Below, in pieces: positions 54,911 through 64,000 of a DNA stretch of 64,000 nt. The stretch is from the NCBI RefSeq assembly GCF_000445995.2, contig NC_022080.4:3312001-3376000 (forward strand), given 5' to 3'. A model generated the notes under the pieces. The model saw only the letters and a program-made list of their open reading frames with translations. It searched no databases and was not told the origin of the DNA. The position numbers and the translations under genes were made by a program. The DNA comes from Geobacillus genomosp. 3. GTDB lineage: Bacteria; Bacillota; Bacilli; Bacillales; Anoxybacillaceae. Each line of letters begins with the position of its first letter. Position 1 is the stretch's first letter.

Positions 54911-56107
54911 TTAGGCGAGCTCTTGCTGCTTCGTCTCTTTGCCAAGGACGGCGACGGCGAGAACAGCAACGAGAACGGACAGGCAGAACAAGGTGAAGAT
55001 CGCGGCGACCGGCACTCCTTGCGCGACAAGCGAGCCGACCAACAGCGGGCCGAAAATGCCGCCGATGCGGCCAAACGCCGCCGCCATGCCCGCCCCTGTC
55101 GCGCGGATCGACGTCGGATACTGCTCCGGCGTGTAAGCGTACAGCGCCCCCCAGGCGCCAAGGTTGAAAAACGACAGGAACATGCCGGACGCCATCAGCC
55201 CGATGAGCGACTCGGCTGTGCCGAAAAAGTAGGCGCTCGCTGCCGTGCCAAGCAAATACGTGATCAAGACAAACTTCCGCCCCGCCCGCTCGATCAGCCA
55301 TGCGGCGCTGAAATAACCCGGCAGCTGAGCGAGTGTCATGATGAGTACATACTCAAAGCTTTTAATTAAGCTGAATCCCTTCATCACCATAACGCTCGGC
55401 AGCCATAAAAACATGCCGTAATACGAAAAGACGACGCAAAACCAAAGAAGCCAAAGCATGACCGTCTCTTTCCGGTACGGAGCGGACCATACGTTGACAA
55501 TGTTCCTCCATACCGTTTCTTCTTTTCTTGCGGCCGCAAACCGCGGCGAATCAGGCAGGCGGAGCCGCAAATAAATGGCGTACAGCGCCGGAATGGCCGC
55601 CAGCCAAAGGGCCGTTCTCCAACCGTACGCCGGAATGACAAAATAGGAAATCACCGCCGCCAACAGCCAGCCGCCCGCCCAAAAGCTCTCGAGCAGCACG
55701 ACAACCCGGCCGCGATCGGCCGCCGGCACCGCTTCCGAGACGAGCGTCGACGCGACCGGCAACTCGCCGCCAAGCCCCATGCCGATCAAAAAGCGAAGCG
55801 CCAAAAACGCCGCCAACGTCGTCGTGAGCGCCGACAGCCCGCTGCCAAGGGAAAACAATAACAACGTCAAAATAAAGACGTTTTTTCGGCCGATCCGGTC
55901 CGCAAGCAATCCGAACACGAGCGCCCCGACCGCCATGCCGATCGAGTTGATGCTGCCGATCCAGCCGACTTGCCCGGCCGTCAAGTTCCAATCTTTTTGC
56001 AAGGCGGCCATCAAAAACGACAACATGCCGACATCCATCGCATCAAACAGCCAGCCGAGGCCGGCAATGCCTAACAGCTTGCGCTGCGAAATCGCGGTTT
56101 GGTTCAT
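54911..56107 (-). CDS. niaP: Niacin transporter NiaP (MFS)
   Basis: 398-aa transporter with 12 helices. The N-terminus ISQRKLLGIAGLGWLFDAMDVG, the cytoplasmic loop LADRIGRKNVF and the segment FCVVFSYYGMFLWLPSVMVMKGFS closely follow B. subtilis NiaP (YceI). Imports nicotinate for NAD salvage. ATG at 56107 follows GAGGG. The NiaR-like operator upstream supports the substrate. Confidence 0.88.
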   Translation of the reverse strand: MNQTAISQRKLLGIAGLGWLFDAMDVGMLSFLMAALQKDWNLTAGQVGWIGSINSIGMAVGALVFGLLADRIGRKNVFILTLLLFSLGSGLSALTTTLAAFLALRFLIGMGLGGELPVASTLVSEAVPAADRGRVVVLLESFWAGGWLLAAVISYFVIPAYGWRTALWLAAIPALYAIYLRLRLPDSPRFAAARKEETVWRNIVNVWSAPYRKETVMLWLLWFCVVFSYYGMFLWLPSVMVMKGFSLIKSFEYVLIMTLAQLPGYFSAAWLIERAGRKFVLITYLLGTAASAYFFGTAESLIGLMASGMFLSFFNLGAWGALYAYTPEQYPTSIRATGAGMAAAFGRIGGIFGPLLVGSLVAQGVPVAAIFTLFCLSVLVAVLAVAVLGKETKQQELA

Positions 56108-56129
56108 GTGTATCCCTCTGTCATTATTA

Positions 56130-56176
56130 GTGTCAAGACACATTTTCATTATAAAAGAAGATCGATTGCCTGTAAA
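56130..56176 (-). promoter_or_regulatory. niaP promoter with NiaR-like operator
   Basis: Minus-strand TTTACA (56171-56176), 17 bp and TATAAT (56148-56153) form a strong sigma-A promoter. Directly downstream, overlapping the predicted start site, is the perfect palindrome GTGTCTTGACAC (56130-56141). It resembles the TGTC/GACA core of NiaR (YrxA) sites, so repression by nicotinate-bound NiaR is expected. Confidence 0.78.
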
Positions 56177-56252
56177 TCAGTATGTTTCCCTTTTTCTCTT
56201 TACCATAATTCACCTTTTCTCATCAATATTTCCTGAATGTCATTCACAATCA

Positions 56253-56907
56253 CTAAACAAAATGTCGATAAAATTCAAGCAAAAATAGTGTACCCACACT
56301 TTTCCATACAAGTTCGACAACGGCTAGGCAAACAAAATGCCTCTCATCCCTTGATACAAAAGGGATCAGAGGCATTTGAACACACTTTAGGCGTGTATCC
56401 AAGGGCAAGGATGGATGCCCATAATCTTCGGAGTAGGCTCCCAACCCTAGAGCCGCAAAGACTTGTGTTTGTTTGGCTGTCAGTTCGATCCGATGATGCG
56501 GGTCGCCGTTTTTGAAGAAAAGTGTCCAAGCGCTTCCACGTCTTAACCATTGTGGTCCGATCGGAAAGCGTGGGGTGATATGAGGATTCAGACGCGGAAT
56601 CCACTTGAAGTCGAGCCCGCAAAACATAAGTACTCGGCGTGCCTCGAAAGGATTTTATACAACCCCTCTCCGAATGATTGAACAGATACGAAAGTAGCAT
56701 CAAGCGAAGCAACTGTTTCGGGTCGACGGCTGGACGGCCGGTGTTGTCAGTGTATAATGAAGCTACCCAGTCGTAAATAGCAGAAAAATCAACGGCTTCG
56801 TTGATTTGGTACAGGACATGGTTTTGGGAAACTAATTCTTCCTTATCAATGACTTGAAACAGCTGTAGCTGATTCGTAGAGGTTTTGGGGCTTTCATGAT
56901 TACTCAC
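56253..56907 (-). pseudogene. IS1182-like transposase, degenerate N-terminal part
   Basis: From GTG at 56907 the frame reads VSNHESPKTSTNQLQLFQ, then ELVSQNHVLYQINEAVDFSAIYDWV and GRPAVDPKQLLRLMLLSYLFNHSERG, the N-terminus of IS1182-family transposases. After about residue 95 it breaks up. FCGLDFKW in another frame and SDRTTMVKTWKRLDTF in the first frame show frameshifts, and the catalytic DDE part is missing. A hairpin (56337-56375) marks the 3' side. Confidence 0.75.
56337..56375 (-). terminator. Hairpin within the IS1182-like remnant
   Basis: ATGCCTCTGATCCCTT and AAGGGATGAGAGGCAT pair at 15 of 16 positions on the minus strand and are followed by TTTTG. It is a terminator or the end of the old element. 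Confidence 0.65.
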
Positions 56908-57098
56908 GCTTTGTTCCAAGATTCTTTTTTCGCCCCCCCTAGATCCCCTTGGTATTGTCAAAAGTTTATCCTCCACACTCACGGTTTTCCCTTGAGTTTC
57001 AACGGTCGGAAGAAAAAAAGCTTGCCACCCCCATTGTTTTGGGCCATCATTGAGGTAACCACACACTCAACAGCCAAAACAAAGAAGGAGTGACAAGC

Positions 57099-58535
57099 TT
57101 GTTACCTCAATTATTAGCCTATTTGCTCGAAATAATCAAGACCCAATATCAAATCATTGTGTATTTGATGGGTGTGATCGTGGGAAAATCCTTGAATCTT
57201 GATGACTTGGACGAACCCGTCCAAAAACCCTATCGGAAACTCCAGGTCGATGACCTTCCGATCATCGATGTACCGGAAACCCTTGACTACCGGAAGCTGT
57301 TGGCGGACTACGAGGCGCAGCACGGCCGTCCTTTGCGGCCCATTCAGCGCCGGACGAAGGCGAAACACCGTGTTCCGGATTCCTTGACCTGCCCTCGCTG
57401 CCAAGCGCCATCATCCTATCTGTACGCCAACAATGGCGGGAACGGGCAATACCAATGCAAAGTGTGCCAGTGCCGGTTCAACCACCAGAACCGGTTCACC
57501 AAGCAAGCGGTCTTTCGTTGCCCGCACTGTAAAAAGACGCTGGAGAAAATCAAGGAACGCAAAGAATACAACATCTACAAGTGCAAGAACAACGACTGCC
57601 CGTTTTACCAGGCCAACCTTCGCCGGATGACGAACAAGGAGCGCCAACGTTTCAAACAGGATCCACAGGCCTTCAAGGTGCGGTATTTGTTTCGAGAGTT
57701 CTTGTTTGACTTTCTCCCGGTGGCTCCATCATCGCCCGTCAAGCCGAAGGTCGATTTGTCCCGGCTGGCTGCGTCGCCGCACATTCTGGGGCTGGTGTTG
57801 ACGTACCATGTCAACTTTGGCATGTCTTCCCGCATGACGGCAGCGGCCATGAAGGATCTTCACGGCGTGTCGATCTCTCATCAGACGGTGCTCAACTATG
57901 CCAACAGCGTCGCGCTCTTAATGAAGCCCTTTGTCGACCGGTTCCCGTATGAGCTGTCCGGCTCGTTCTGCGGGGACGAGACGTATATTCGGGTGAAAGG
58001 CCGTTGGCATTATCTGTTCTTCATGTTCGATGCGGTGAAAAAGATCGTGCTGTCGTATCGCGTCTCCCCAAACCGGGACACGCTCTCGGCCATCCAGGCC
58101 TGTGATGACGTCCTGCGAAAGCTGCCGTCCATCCCGGACGACTTGTCGTTTGTCGTCGACGGCAATCCCATTTACCTGCTGGCGCAGCACTTCTTTGCCC
58201 AGCACGGGATCCTGTTCGATGTCCGCCAGGTAATCGGGCTGACCAATGAGGATCCAGTGTCCGAGGAATTCCGTCCACTCAAACAAATCATCGAGCGATT
58301 CAACCGGACGTTTAAAGGCAACTACCGACCGACTCACGGGTTTGGTGCGGAAGAAGGCTCGGTGTCCTTTGTCACACTGTTTGTGGCGTATTTCAACTTC
58401 CTGCGCCCACACAGCGCGCTCGAAGGCCGGGTGCCGGTTGTCATCCCGGAACTGGCGGATCTTCCGCATATGCCGGCCCGGTGGACGAAGCTGATCGCCA
58501 TGGCCCAAGCATTTCTCCAACAAGAGGCGGCCTGA
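57099..58535 (+). CDS. DDE transposase, IS6/IS240-like with zinc-ribbon N-terminus
   Basis: 478-aa transposase. Residues 95-175 hold two zinc-ribbon-like Cys pairs sets (CPRCQAPSSYLY with CKVC, CPHCKKT with CKNNDC). The helix-turn-helix region follows (MTAAAMKDLHGVSISHQTVLNY), and then the DDE catalytic domain with FCGDETYIRVKGRWHYLFFMFD, FVVDGNPIY and the final Glu in KQIIERFNRTFKGNYRP. The N-terminal ribbons make it about twice the size of classical IS6 transposases. Start probably TTG at 57099 (GGAG 8 nt upstream); GTG at 57090 overlaps the site. Confidence 0.87.
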   Translation: MLPQLLAYLLEIIKTQYQIIVYLMGVIVGKSLNLDDLDEPVQKPYRKLQVDDLPIIDVPETLDYRKLLADYEAQHGRPLRPIQRRTKAKHRVPDSLTCPRCQAPSSYLYANNGGNGQYQCKVCQCRFNHQNRFTKQAVFRCPHCKKTLEKIKERKEYNIYKCKNNDCPFYQANLRRMTNKERQRFKQDPQAFKVRYLFREFLFDFLPVAPSSPVKPKVDLSRLAASPHILGLVLTYHVNFGMSSRMTAAAMKDLHGVSISHQTVLNYANSVALLMKPFVDRFPYELSGSFCGDETYIRVKGRWHYLFFMFDAVKKIVLSYRVSPNRDTLSAIQACDDVLRKLPSIPDDLSFVVDGNPIYLLAQHFFAQHGILFDVRQVIGLTNEDPVSEEFRPLKQIIERFNRTFKGNYRPTHGFGAEEGSVSFVTLFVAYFNFLRPHSALEGRVPVVIPELADLPHMPARWTKLIAMAQAFLQQEAA

Positions 58536-58573
58536 CTTTTTTGTCCGCCGGAGCCCGTTGAACAGAACTCCTG

Positions 58574-58729
58574 CCGGATTCGGCGAAGCGAACCCTTGAC
58601 CAACCGAACACCGCCAAAGGTAAAATTCGGTCATGGCAAGGGCGGCTTTCCTATGCCCTCTTTTTTGTCCCCGTCGCCCTTGACGACTCTTTCTCACCTT
58701 TGGCGGGTGTTGGTCAAGGGCGAATCCGG
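58574..58729. repeat. 156-bp nested palindrome at the 3' end of the IS6-like element
   Basis: Three concentric arm pairs: CCGGATTCG/CGAATCCGG (58574-58582, 58721-58729); CCCTTGACCAAC...CCGCCAAAGGT with ACCTTTGGCGG...TGGTCAAGGG (58593-58621, 58695-58720, small bulges); and CAAGGGCG/CGCCCTTG (58637-58644, 58675-58682). It occupies the non-coding stretch between the transposase stop and the right end. Confidence 0.85.
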
Positions 58730-58858
58730 CTCCAAGGATGCCTCACGATGCTCCATGGGATGGCCTGTGTGGAGTTTTCATAGAACTTTTGACGCTACCA
58801 TCCCCTTCGTGTGCTTCTTCACCGGCCTTTTAAAGCTAAACTGTTTATCACACAGTTT

Positions 58859-59665
58859 TTAACTATTCCTTTGTAATGATAAAATTTGAATGATTGTTTT
58901 TAATACAGCATCTTCTTCATTTGAACGAGTAATAAAATTCGCAGAATCTTTTAATTCCTGAACAGCATTTCGGACAGCAAAACTGTAAGTAGCACGAGTC
59001 ATCAGTTCTAAATCATTAAAACCATCCCCGAAAGCCATTGTTTCATCAGGGGTAACATTCAATATTTGTTGTAATCGTTCAACGGTTGTACCCTTATGAA
59101 CATTCACATTCGTTATGTCTATCCAAGCTGATTCAGATGCAACAATATAGGCAGACTCAAAAAATGGAGATAGTTTTTCTTTCGTCTCAAAACATCTATG
59201 CAACGGATCGTGAATTGTGATTTTAACAAAGTCGTCTTTTATCTCATTAAAATCAGAGACTCGTCTTACTTGAGCATACGACCTTCTAACAATAGCGGCT
59301 TCTTCAGGAGATACCGTATCTTTTATGAAAGCACCATTCCTCGTACAAGCAATAATAGTATGTTCCAGACTGGTTTTTTCAAGTAAATGAATGATTTCCG
59401 AACCCAATTTGTTACTAAGCAAGGATTCATAAACAAATTTCCCATTATGCTTAATTCGTGTTGCACTATCACCTAAAATCCATAAATCATCTGCATCATC
59501 ACCAAATAATTCTTCGATGCGTTCGCATTGTTTCCCAGTAACAGGGGCAAAAACAACTCCTTTTTCTCTCATTAACTTTTTTGCTTTCTTGTACAGTTCT
59601 CTATTAAAATCACCGCTATTATTCAAAAATGTTCCATCCATATCTGATAACACTAACTTAATCAT
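58859..59665 (-). CDS. Cof-type HAD-superfamily phosphatase
   Basis: 268-aa HAD-IIB hydrolase. The nucleophile motif is VLSDMDGTFLN at the N-terminus; motif II is PVTGK; motifs III/IV are KGTTVERLQQILNVTPDETMAFGDGFNDLELM. A cap domain lies between. Substrate is a sugar phosphate or similar; linkage to the beta-glucosidase downstream in the same AT-rich module suggests a role with sugar phosphates. ATG at 59665 has GAGGAG upstream. Confidence 0.88.
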   Translation of the reverse strand: MIKLVLSDMDGTFLNNSGDFNRELYKKAKKLMREKGVVFAPVTGKQCERIEELFGDDADDLWILGDSATRIKHNGKFVYESLLSNKLGSEIIHLLEKTSLEHTIIACTRNGAFIKDTVSPEEAAIVRRSYAQVRRVSDFNEIKDDFVKITIHDPLHRCFETKEKLSPFFESAYIVASESAWIDITNVNVHKGTTVERLQQILNVTPDETMAFGDGFNDLELMTRATYSFAVRNAVQELKDSANFITRSNEEDAVLKTIIQILSLQRNS

Positions 59666-59755
59666 TTGGTTTCTCCTCATCTAATTACACAACATAATAT
59701 ATTTTAGTAGACCAGTAAACTCATTAACACCAATTTACAACCGGGCAAAAAAAAG

Positions 59756-59827
59756 AAGAGACATAAACCGAGCCCTTTGCTTAGAATAGATGTGTCCTGA
59801 ATCATTCACAAAGAGGCTCATGTCTCA
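59756..59827. repeat. Imperfect inverted repeat between the HAD gene and the beta-glucosidase gene
   Basis: GAGACAT and AGCCCTTTG on the left pair with CAAAGAGGCT and ATGTCTC on the right across about 30 bases. The 237-bp spacer is patchy: the G+C-richer part after 59745 differs from its surroundings and may be an IS end. No transposase fragment was recognised. Confidence 0.45.
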
Positions 59828-59902
59828 TGAATGGACGAAAAGGTGACCTGCCGAAAGGAAGGGGAATTCCACTAGTCCCTCTAGCCCCCTTTTTTCCCTT
59901 AC

Positions 59903-61360
<1,458 letters not shown>

Positions 61361-61395
61361 TTAACAATTTACTCTGACAATGTAAAAATTTATAT

Positions 61396-61434
61396 GGGAG
61401 AAGAGGACTTCTCTTAAGATAACCATCTTCTCCC
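61396..61434 (-). promoter_or_regulatory. Hairpin between PTS IIC and beta-glucosidase genes
   Basis: GGGAGAAGA and TCTTCTCCC are perfect 9-bp arms around 21 bases, with a smaller AGAG/CTCT stem inside. No U-tract follows. It may tune relative expression of the two genes. It does not match the RAT sequence of BglG/LicT antiterminators. Confidence 0.5.
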
Positions 61435-61498
61435 CACTTACTGAACTTATCAGGGTAGCTGTAGGATAACTCCGCTGTTTAAAATACATTTCCTAGAA

Positions 61499-62854
61499 TT
61501 AAAGTACCGGCTCCCCACCTTTTTCTTGTTGAACCAGCTTATTGTCATATATTTTAATGAACGGGAGATATATAAGGAACGCCACAATTCCACAAATCAA
61601 AGAGACCACTACTGCCATGATATCTCCGCCTGTGCCTATAAAAGCACCTATACCTATTGGAGACGGCCATGGCACTTGTGCAATAATAGGTTTAACAAAA
61701 TGTAATTTAATTGCCCAATAACCAATGGTTGCTGTAGCCATAGGTGCTAAAAAGAACGGTATAGCTAAGTACGGATTATAAACAATCGGTAGACCGAACA
61801 ATATAGGTTCATTAATATTAAATATCCCGGGAGCAAGAGATGCCTTTCCTAGAATTCTCAACTGTTGTGATTTAGCTAAAAACGCGATAAAGATAGCTAG
61901 ACCTAGAGTCGATCCAGACCCACCCATAATTACAAATGAGTTTTGAAACTCACCGGCAAATGGAATATTTGCCCCATTAATGTTAGCTTCCATATTAGCT
62001 AAAACAATAGGCGTAAGGAATGCACCGATAATATTTGCTCCGTGGATACCTACGATCCAGAGCGCATGAATTAAGAAATAAATAACCATCAAACCTAACC
62101 AACTATTTGCTATATTAACAACAAAACTAAATGGAACGGCTACTACCTTAAATATATCCGTACCCAAAGCTACTAATACACCATTAATTAACAAAACTGT
62201 GAAAGCAACCAAAAAAGCTGGTATTAATGCTGTGAACGATCTAGATACGCCTTCCGGCACTGCTTCCGGCATTTTTATAATCCAATTTCGTTTTACGCAT
62301 AATCTATATAATTGTACAGCAATAACTGCTATAATAATTGCTGCAAATATTCCTGTAGTGCCTAAACGGCTTACGCCGCTATCAACCATTTCCCAACCAC
62401 TAATAATTTTCGTATTATCATCAATTTGTTGTACGAGAGACATCTTTCCATCTTTTAAAACCAATTGGGGGATAGTCATAAAGAAAGCAAACATTGACAG
62501 TAAAGCACCATTTAAAGGATTTAGATTTAACCCTTCTTCTTCAGCAAGTAATTTCGTATACTCATAACCTATAACAAGGTTAAAATATAGCGCCAAGATT
62601 CCCATCGTAGCTTTAAACGCTAACATATACAGGTCGCTTATTCTAAAGAAAGTTTGATCAAAAAAACCTTGTAAAAAAGGCATTGTCTGTGGTAGTACAT
62701 TCAGCACTAAGAACATCGACCCTACAATTGTAAACGGAATAGAAGCCATCCCTGCAGCCATTACTGCACGTACAAAGCGAAAAGATGCAACTTTCCCCAT
62801 GGGTCCCATCAAGTATTTTTCAAGAAAAGCAAATATCTTGTTTTCTGATGACAC
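61499..62854 (-). CDS. PTS lactose/cellobiose-family IIC component
   Basis: 451-aa integral membrane permease with about ten helices. The family features are RAVMAAGMASIPFTIVGSMFLVLNVLPQ at the N-terminus, HGANIIGAFLTPIVLANMEANI, and NINEPILFGLPIVYNPYLAIPFFLAP, which holds the substrate-binding Glu. It needs separate IIA and IIB proteins, which are not in this window. The start is GTG at 62854 with GCGAGGG upstream. Confidence 0.92.
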   Translation of the reverse strand: MSSENKIFAFLEKYLMGPMGKVASFRFVRAVMAAGMASIPFTIVGSMFLVLNVLPQTMPFLQGFFDQTFFRISDLYMLAFKATMGILALYFNLVIGYEYTKLLAEEEGLNLNPLNGALLSMFAFFMTIPQLVLKDGKMSLVQQIDDNTKIISGWEMVDSGVSRLGTTGIFAAIIIAVIAVQLYRLCVKRNWIIKMPEAVPEGVSRSFTALIPAFLVAFTVLLINGVLVALGTDIFKVVAVPFSFVVNIANSWLGLMVIYFLIHALWIVGIHGANIIGAFLTPIVLANMEANINGANIPFAGEFQNSFVIMGGSGSTLGLAIFIAFLAKSQQLRILGKASLAPGIFNINEPILFGLPIVYNPYLAIPFFLAPMATATIGYWAIKLHFVKPIIAQVPWPSPIGIGAFIGTGGDIMAVVVSLICGIVAFLIYLPFIKIYDNKLVQQEKGGEPVL

Positions 62855-62878
62855 AAAAATCCCTCGCTTTCATTATTA

Positions 62879-63235
62879 TTAATTCATAATCTTTTCATAT
62901 TCTTTAATGCGTTTATATTGCTTGTCTTCGTTTCGTTTAATTTTATTCAAACGATGAAGAATTAGGGCACTTAGTAATATTCCCATAATTAAAATAGCTA
63001 AAACAAATATTCTTGATCTAGTTTGGTTTATTAAAAAGGGATATAATTGACCGAAGGATACAGAAAAACAAGTTAGTAATAAAAAAACAACATTTGTAAA
63101 CAACAAAGTCATGAAACAATATTTTGTGTATACAGCATTATTGGTAGGGCTGCTATAGATCTTTACTTGCTCGACAACACTCATTAATAATACAACCATC
63201 AGTATTATTGGAATCATATATCTCACATTTCGCAC
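62879..63235 (-). CDS. Small membrane protein, function unknown
   Basis: 118-aa protein with three hydrophobic helices and a basic C-terminal tail (NKIKRNEDKQYKRIKEYEKIMN). It ends 24 bp upstream of the PTS IIC gene and is likely co-transcribed. No ribosome-binding site of normal strength is seen; GTG at 63235 or ATG at 63217 may start it. The AT content fits the PTS module. Its 5' side abuts the IS1634-like element, so it may be truncated. Confidence 0.55.
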   Translation of the reverse strand: MRNVRYMIPIILMVVLLMSVVEQVKIYSSPTNNAVYTKYCFMTLLFTNVVFLLLTCFSVSFGQLYPFLINQTRSRIFVLAILIMGILLSALILHRLNKIKRNEDKQYKRIKEYEKIMN

Positions 63236-63296
63236 CCTAGCAGGGGAGAAAGAAAGGATTTTTTATTTCGTTTTTCAGAATAACGTTTCGACCAAC

Positions 63297-63338
63297 ACGA
63301 CTAGCGATGGCAATCCTTTTTTTACCATCGCTAGTCGT
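63297..63338 (-). terminator. Perfect hairpin at the 3' side of the IS1634-like gene
   Basis: ACGACTAGCGATGG and CCATCGCTAGTCGT are perfect 14-bp arms around a 14-base loop containing TTTTTTT on the plus strand. It lies 12 bp beyond the transposase stop. It may block transcription out of the element. Confidence 0.65.
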
Positions 63339-63349
63339 TCCATATGACG

Positions 63350-64000
63350 TTACACGTAAATGCTCTCATCCATGCCCAATCCCTGCAGAATCCTTCGCTG
63401 ATCAGGGGTGAGCGGTTTCCCTAGCCTGCGTTGGATTTGCCCATCCGGCAACTCCAACAGGACGACTCTGACATACCAAAACAATTGAAAAATCGCTTGT
63501 CCGGTCGGACGGGTCAGCTTGCGGCCTCCGGCGCCCTTTAATGGGCGTTCGGGTGTGATGAACTGACGCACCCGGCGCTGGAAGACGCGATAAATGGCCA
63601 AGGCCAGCAGAAACAAATAGCCCAACACCGCCACTCGTTCCGGTTTTTTGACGTAAATTTCGTCCGTAAAGAACGGATCTTTTAGGAAGGAGAAGTTCAT
63701 TTCCACCGAGATCTGCCCTTTATACAGCTTCAAGATCTCTTGGGCATCCATGGGTTGGCCCTTCCATTCCTTTGGAACAGTCGTGACGAGGACAAACCGG
63801 GACGCTTTCCGTCTCGCCTGCTCCCACGCGTCTTGGTTGAATTCCACGCTCAGCCGAAGGGTGTACAGCGTCTCCATTTCCGGTTCCGCCCCTTTTTTCG
63901 GCCGTCCACGCCGTTTTTTCGGGCGCACGATCTCTTCGACGACGGCCTCCACTCGATGGAACCGGGGACGAAGGGATGCCTTCAAGGAGGCCAAGGCTTG
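63350..64000 (-). CDS. IS1634-like (IS4-type DDE) transposase, C-terminal 216 residues
   Basis: The reading frame enters from the right edge. Residues typical of the C-terminal RNase H fold part are seen: ETLYTLRLSVEFNQDAWEQARRKASRFVLVTTVP, LYKGQISVEMNFSFLKDPFF with the catalytic Glu, then LGYLFLLALAIYRVFQRRVR. It ends LGMDESIYV. The 5' two-thirds are outside the window, so intactness of the element cannot be judged. Confidence 0.85.
   Translation of the reverse strand, partial: QALASLKASLRPRFHRVEAVVEEIVRPKKRRGRPKKGAEPEMETLYTLRLSVEFNQDAWEQARRKASRFVLVTTVPKEWKGQPMDAQEILKLYKGQISVEMNFSFLKDPFFTDEIYVKKPERVAVLGYLFLLALAIYRVFQRRVRQFITPERPLKGAGGRKLTRPTGQAIFQLFWYVRVVLLELPDGQIQRRLGKPLTPDQRRILQGLGMDESIYV

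Larger units (their letters stand above)
56951..58799 (+). mobile_element. Intact IS6-like insertion sequence, 1,849 bp
   Basis: The left end reads GGTATTGTCAAAAGTT (from 56951). The right end, complemented, reads GGTAGCGTCAAAAGTT (to 58799), 14 of 16 identical. CTCCACAC follows at both ends after a short unequal gap. The 8-bp direct repeat ATCCCCTT flanks the element (56943-56950 and 58800-58807). Terminal GG and an 8-bp duplication are IS6-family traits. One complete transposase gene and a large palindrome lie inside. It sits in the 5' part of the IS1182-like remnant. Confidence 0.9.

Noticed and set aside
57918..58697. 259-codon minus-strand frame inside the IS6-like element
   Set aside because: Antisense to the transposase DDE domain, extended by the palindromic 3' region; no start signal or family resemblance.

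Overview
The window reads as chromosome of a thermophilic Bacillaceae of the Geobacillus/Parageobacillus type. The basis is a G+C-rich backbone with strong AGGAGG ribosome-binding sites, gene order that follows the ywj-ywi-ywh-ywg-ywf-ywd segment of the Bacillus subtilis chromosome, sporulation genes (cwlJ, gerQ, rsfA), and IcmF-, HemQ- and GlyQS-type proteins typical of that genus. The genus call is inference from gene content; no search was run.

Layout. 1-10927: a minus-strand acyl-CoA degradation locus. It holds a membrane Fe-S oxidoreductase (ywjF), thiolase, 3-hydroxyacyl-CoA dehydrogenase, two acyl-CoA dehydrogenases, a TetR regulator (FadR) and the fused B12 mutase IcmF, which runs off the left edge. 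A FadR-like box sits inside the promoter of the first gene. 11190-32385: conserved backbone. This contains cardiolipin synthase, argS, polyamine genes speE-speB, a class A PBP, the ywhD-ywhC-ywhB group, a purine permease behind PurR boxes, ywgA-ywfO, lipL, pta, hemQ, the sigma-E-type cwlJ-gerQ operon and an FNR-box-driven CopD-like/MenA-like pair.

32584-45366: a 12.8-kb minus-strand island for phenol/catechol meta-cleavage, inserted between ywdK and ywdI-ung. It encodes both components of a flavin-dependent hydroxylase, an extradiol dioxygenase with its ferredoxin, the hydrolytic and oxidative branches of the lower pathway, and the steps down to pyruvate and acetyl-CoA. It also carries a GntR regulator, a stand-alone FAD synthetase, a DUF336 protein, a decayed hydratase/decarboxylase pseudogene beside an IS-end remnant, and an AT-rich 20-bp element shared by two promoter regions.

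45833-56107: backbone again, with ywdI-ung, the rsbV-rsbW-sigB operon facing a seven-helix PAS/PP2C phosphatase, azoreductase, a T-box-controlled glycyl-tRNA synthetase, a glycosyltransferase and the niacin transporter NiaP with a NiaR-like operator. 56253-64000: a mobile region. An intact 1,849-bp IS6-like element with an 8-bp target duplication sits in an IS1182-like remnant. Next to it is an AT-rich beta-glucoside module (Cof-type HAD phosphatase, 6-phospho-beta-glucosidase, PTS IIC), then the 3' part of an IS1634-like transposase.

The most interesting points are the aromatic island with its own FAD synthetase and shared operator, the membrane phosphatase that probably feeds SigB, the FNR-controlled CopD/MenA-like pair, and the IS6-like element with its 156-bp nested palindrome.
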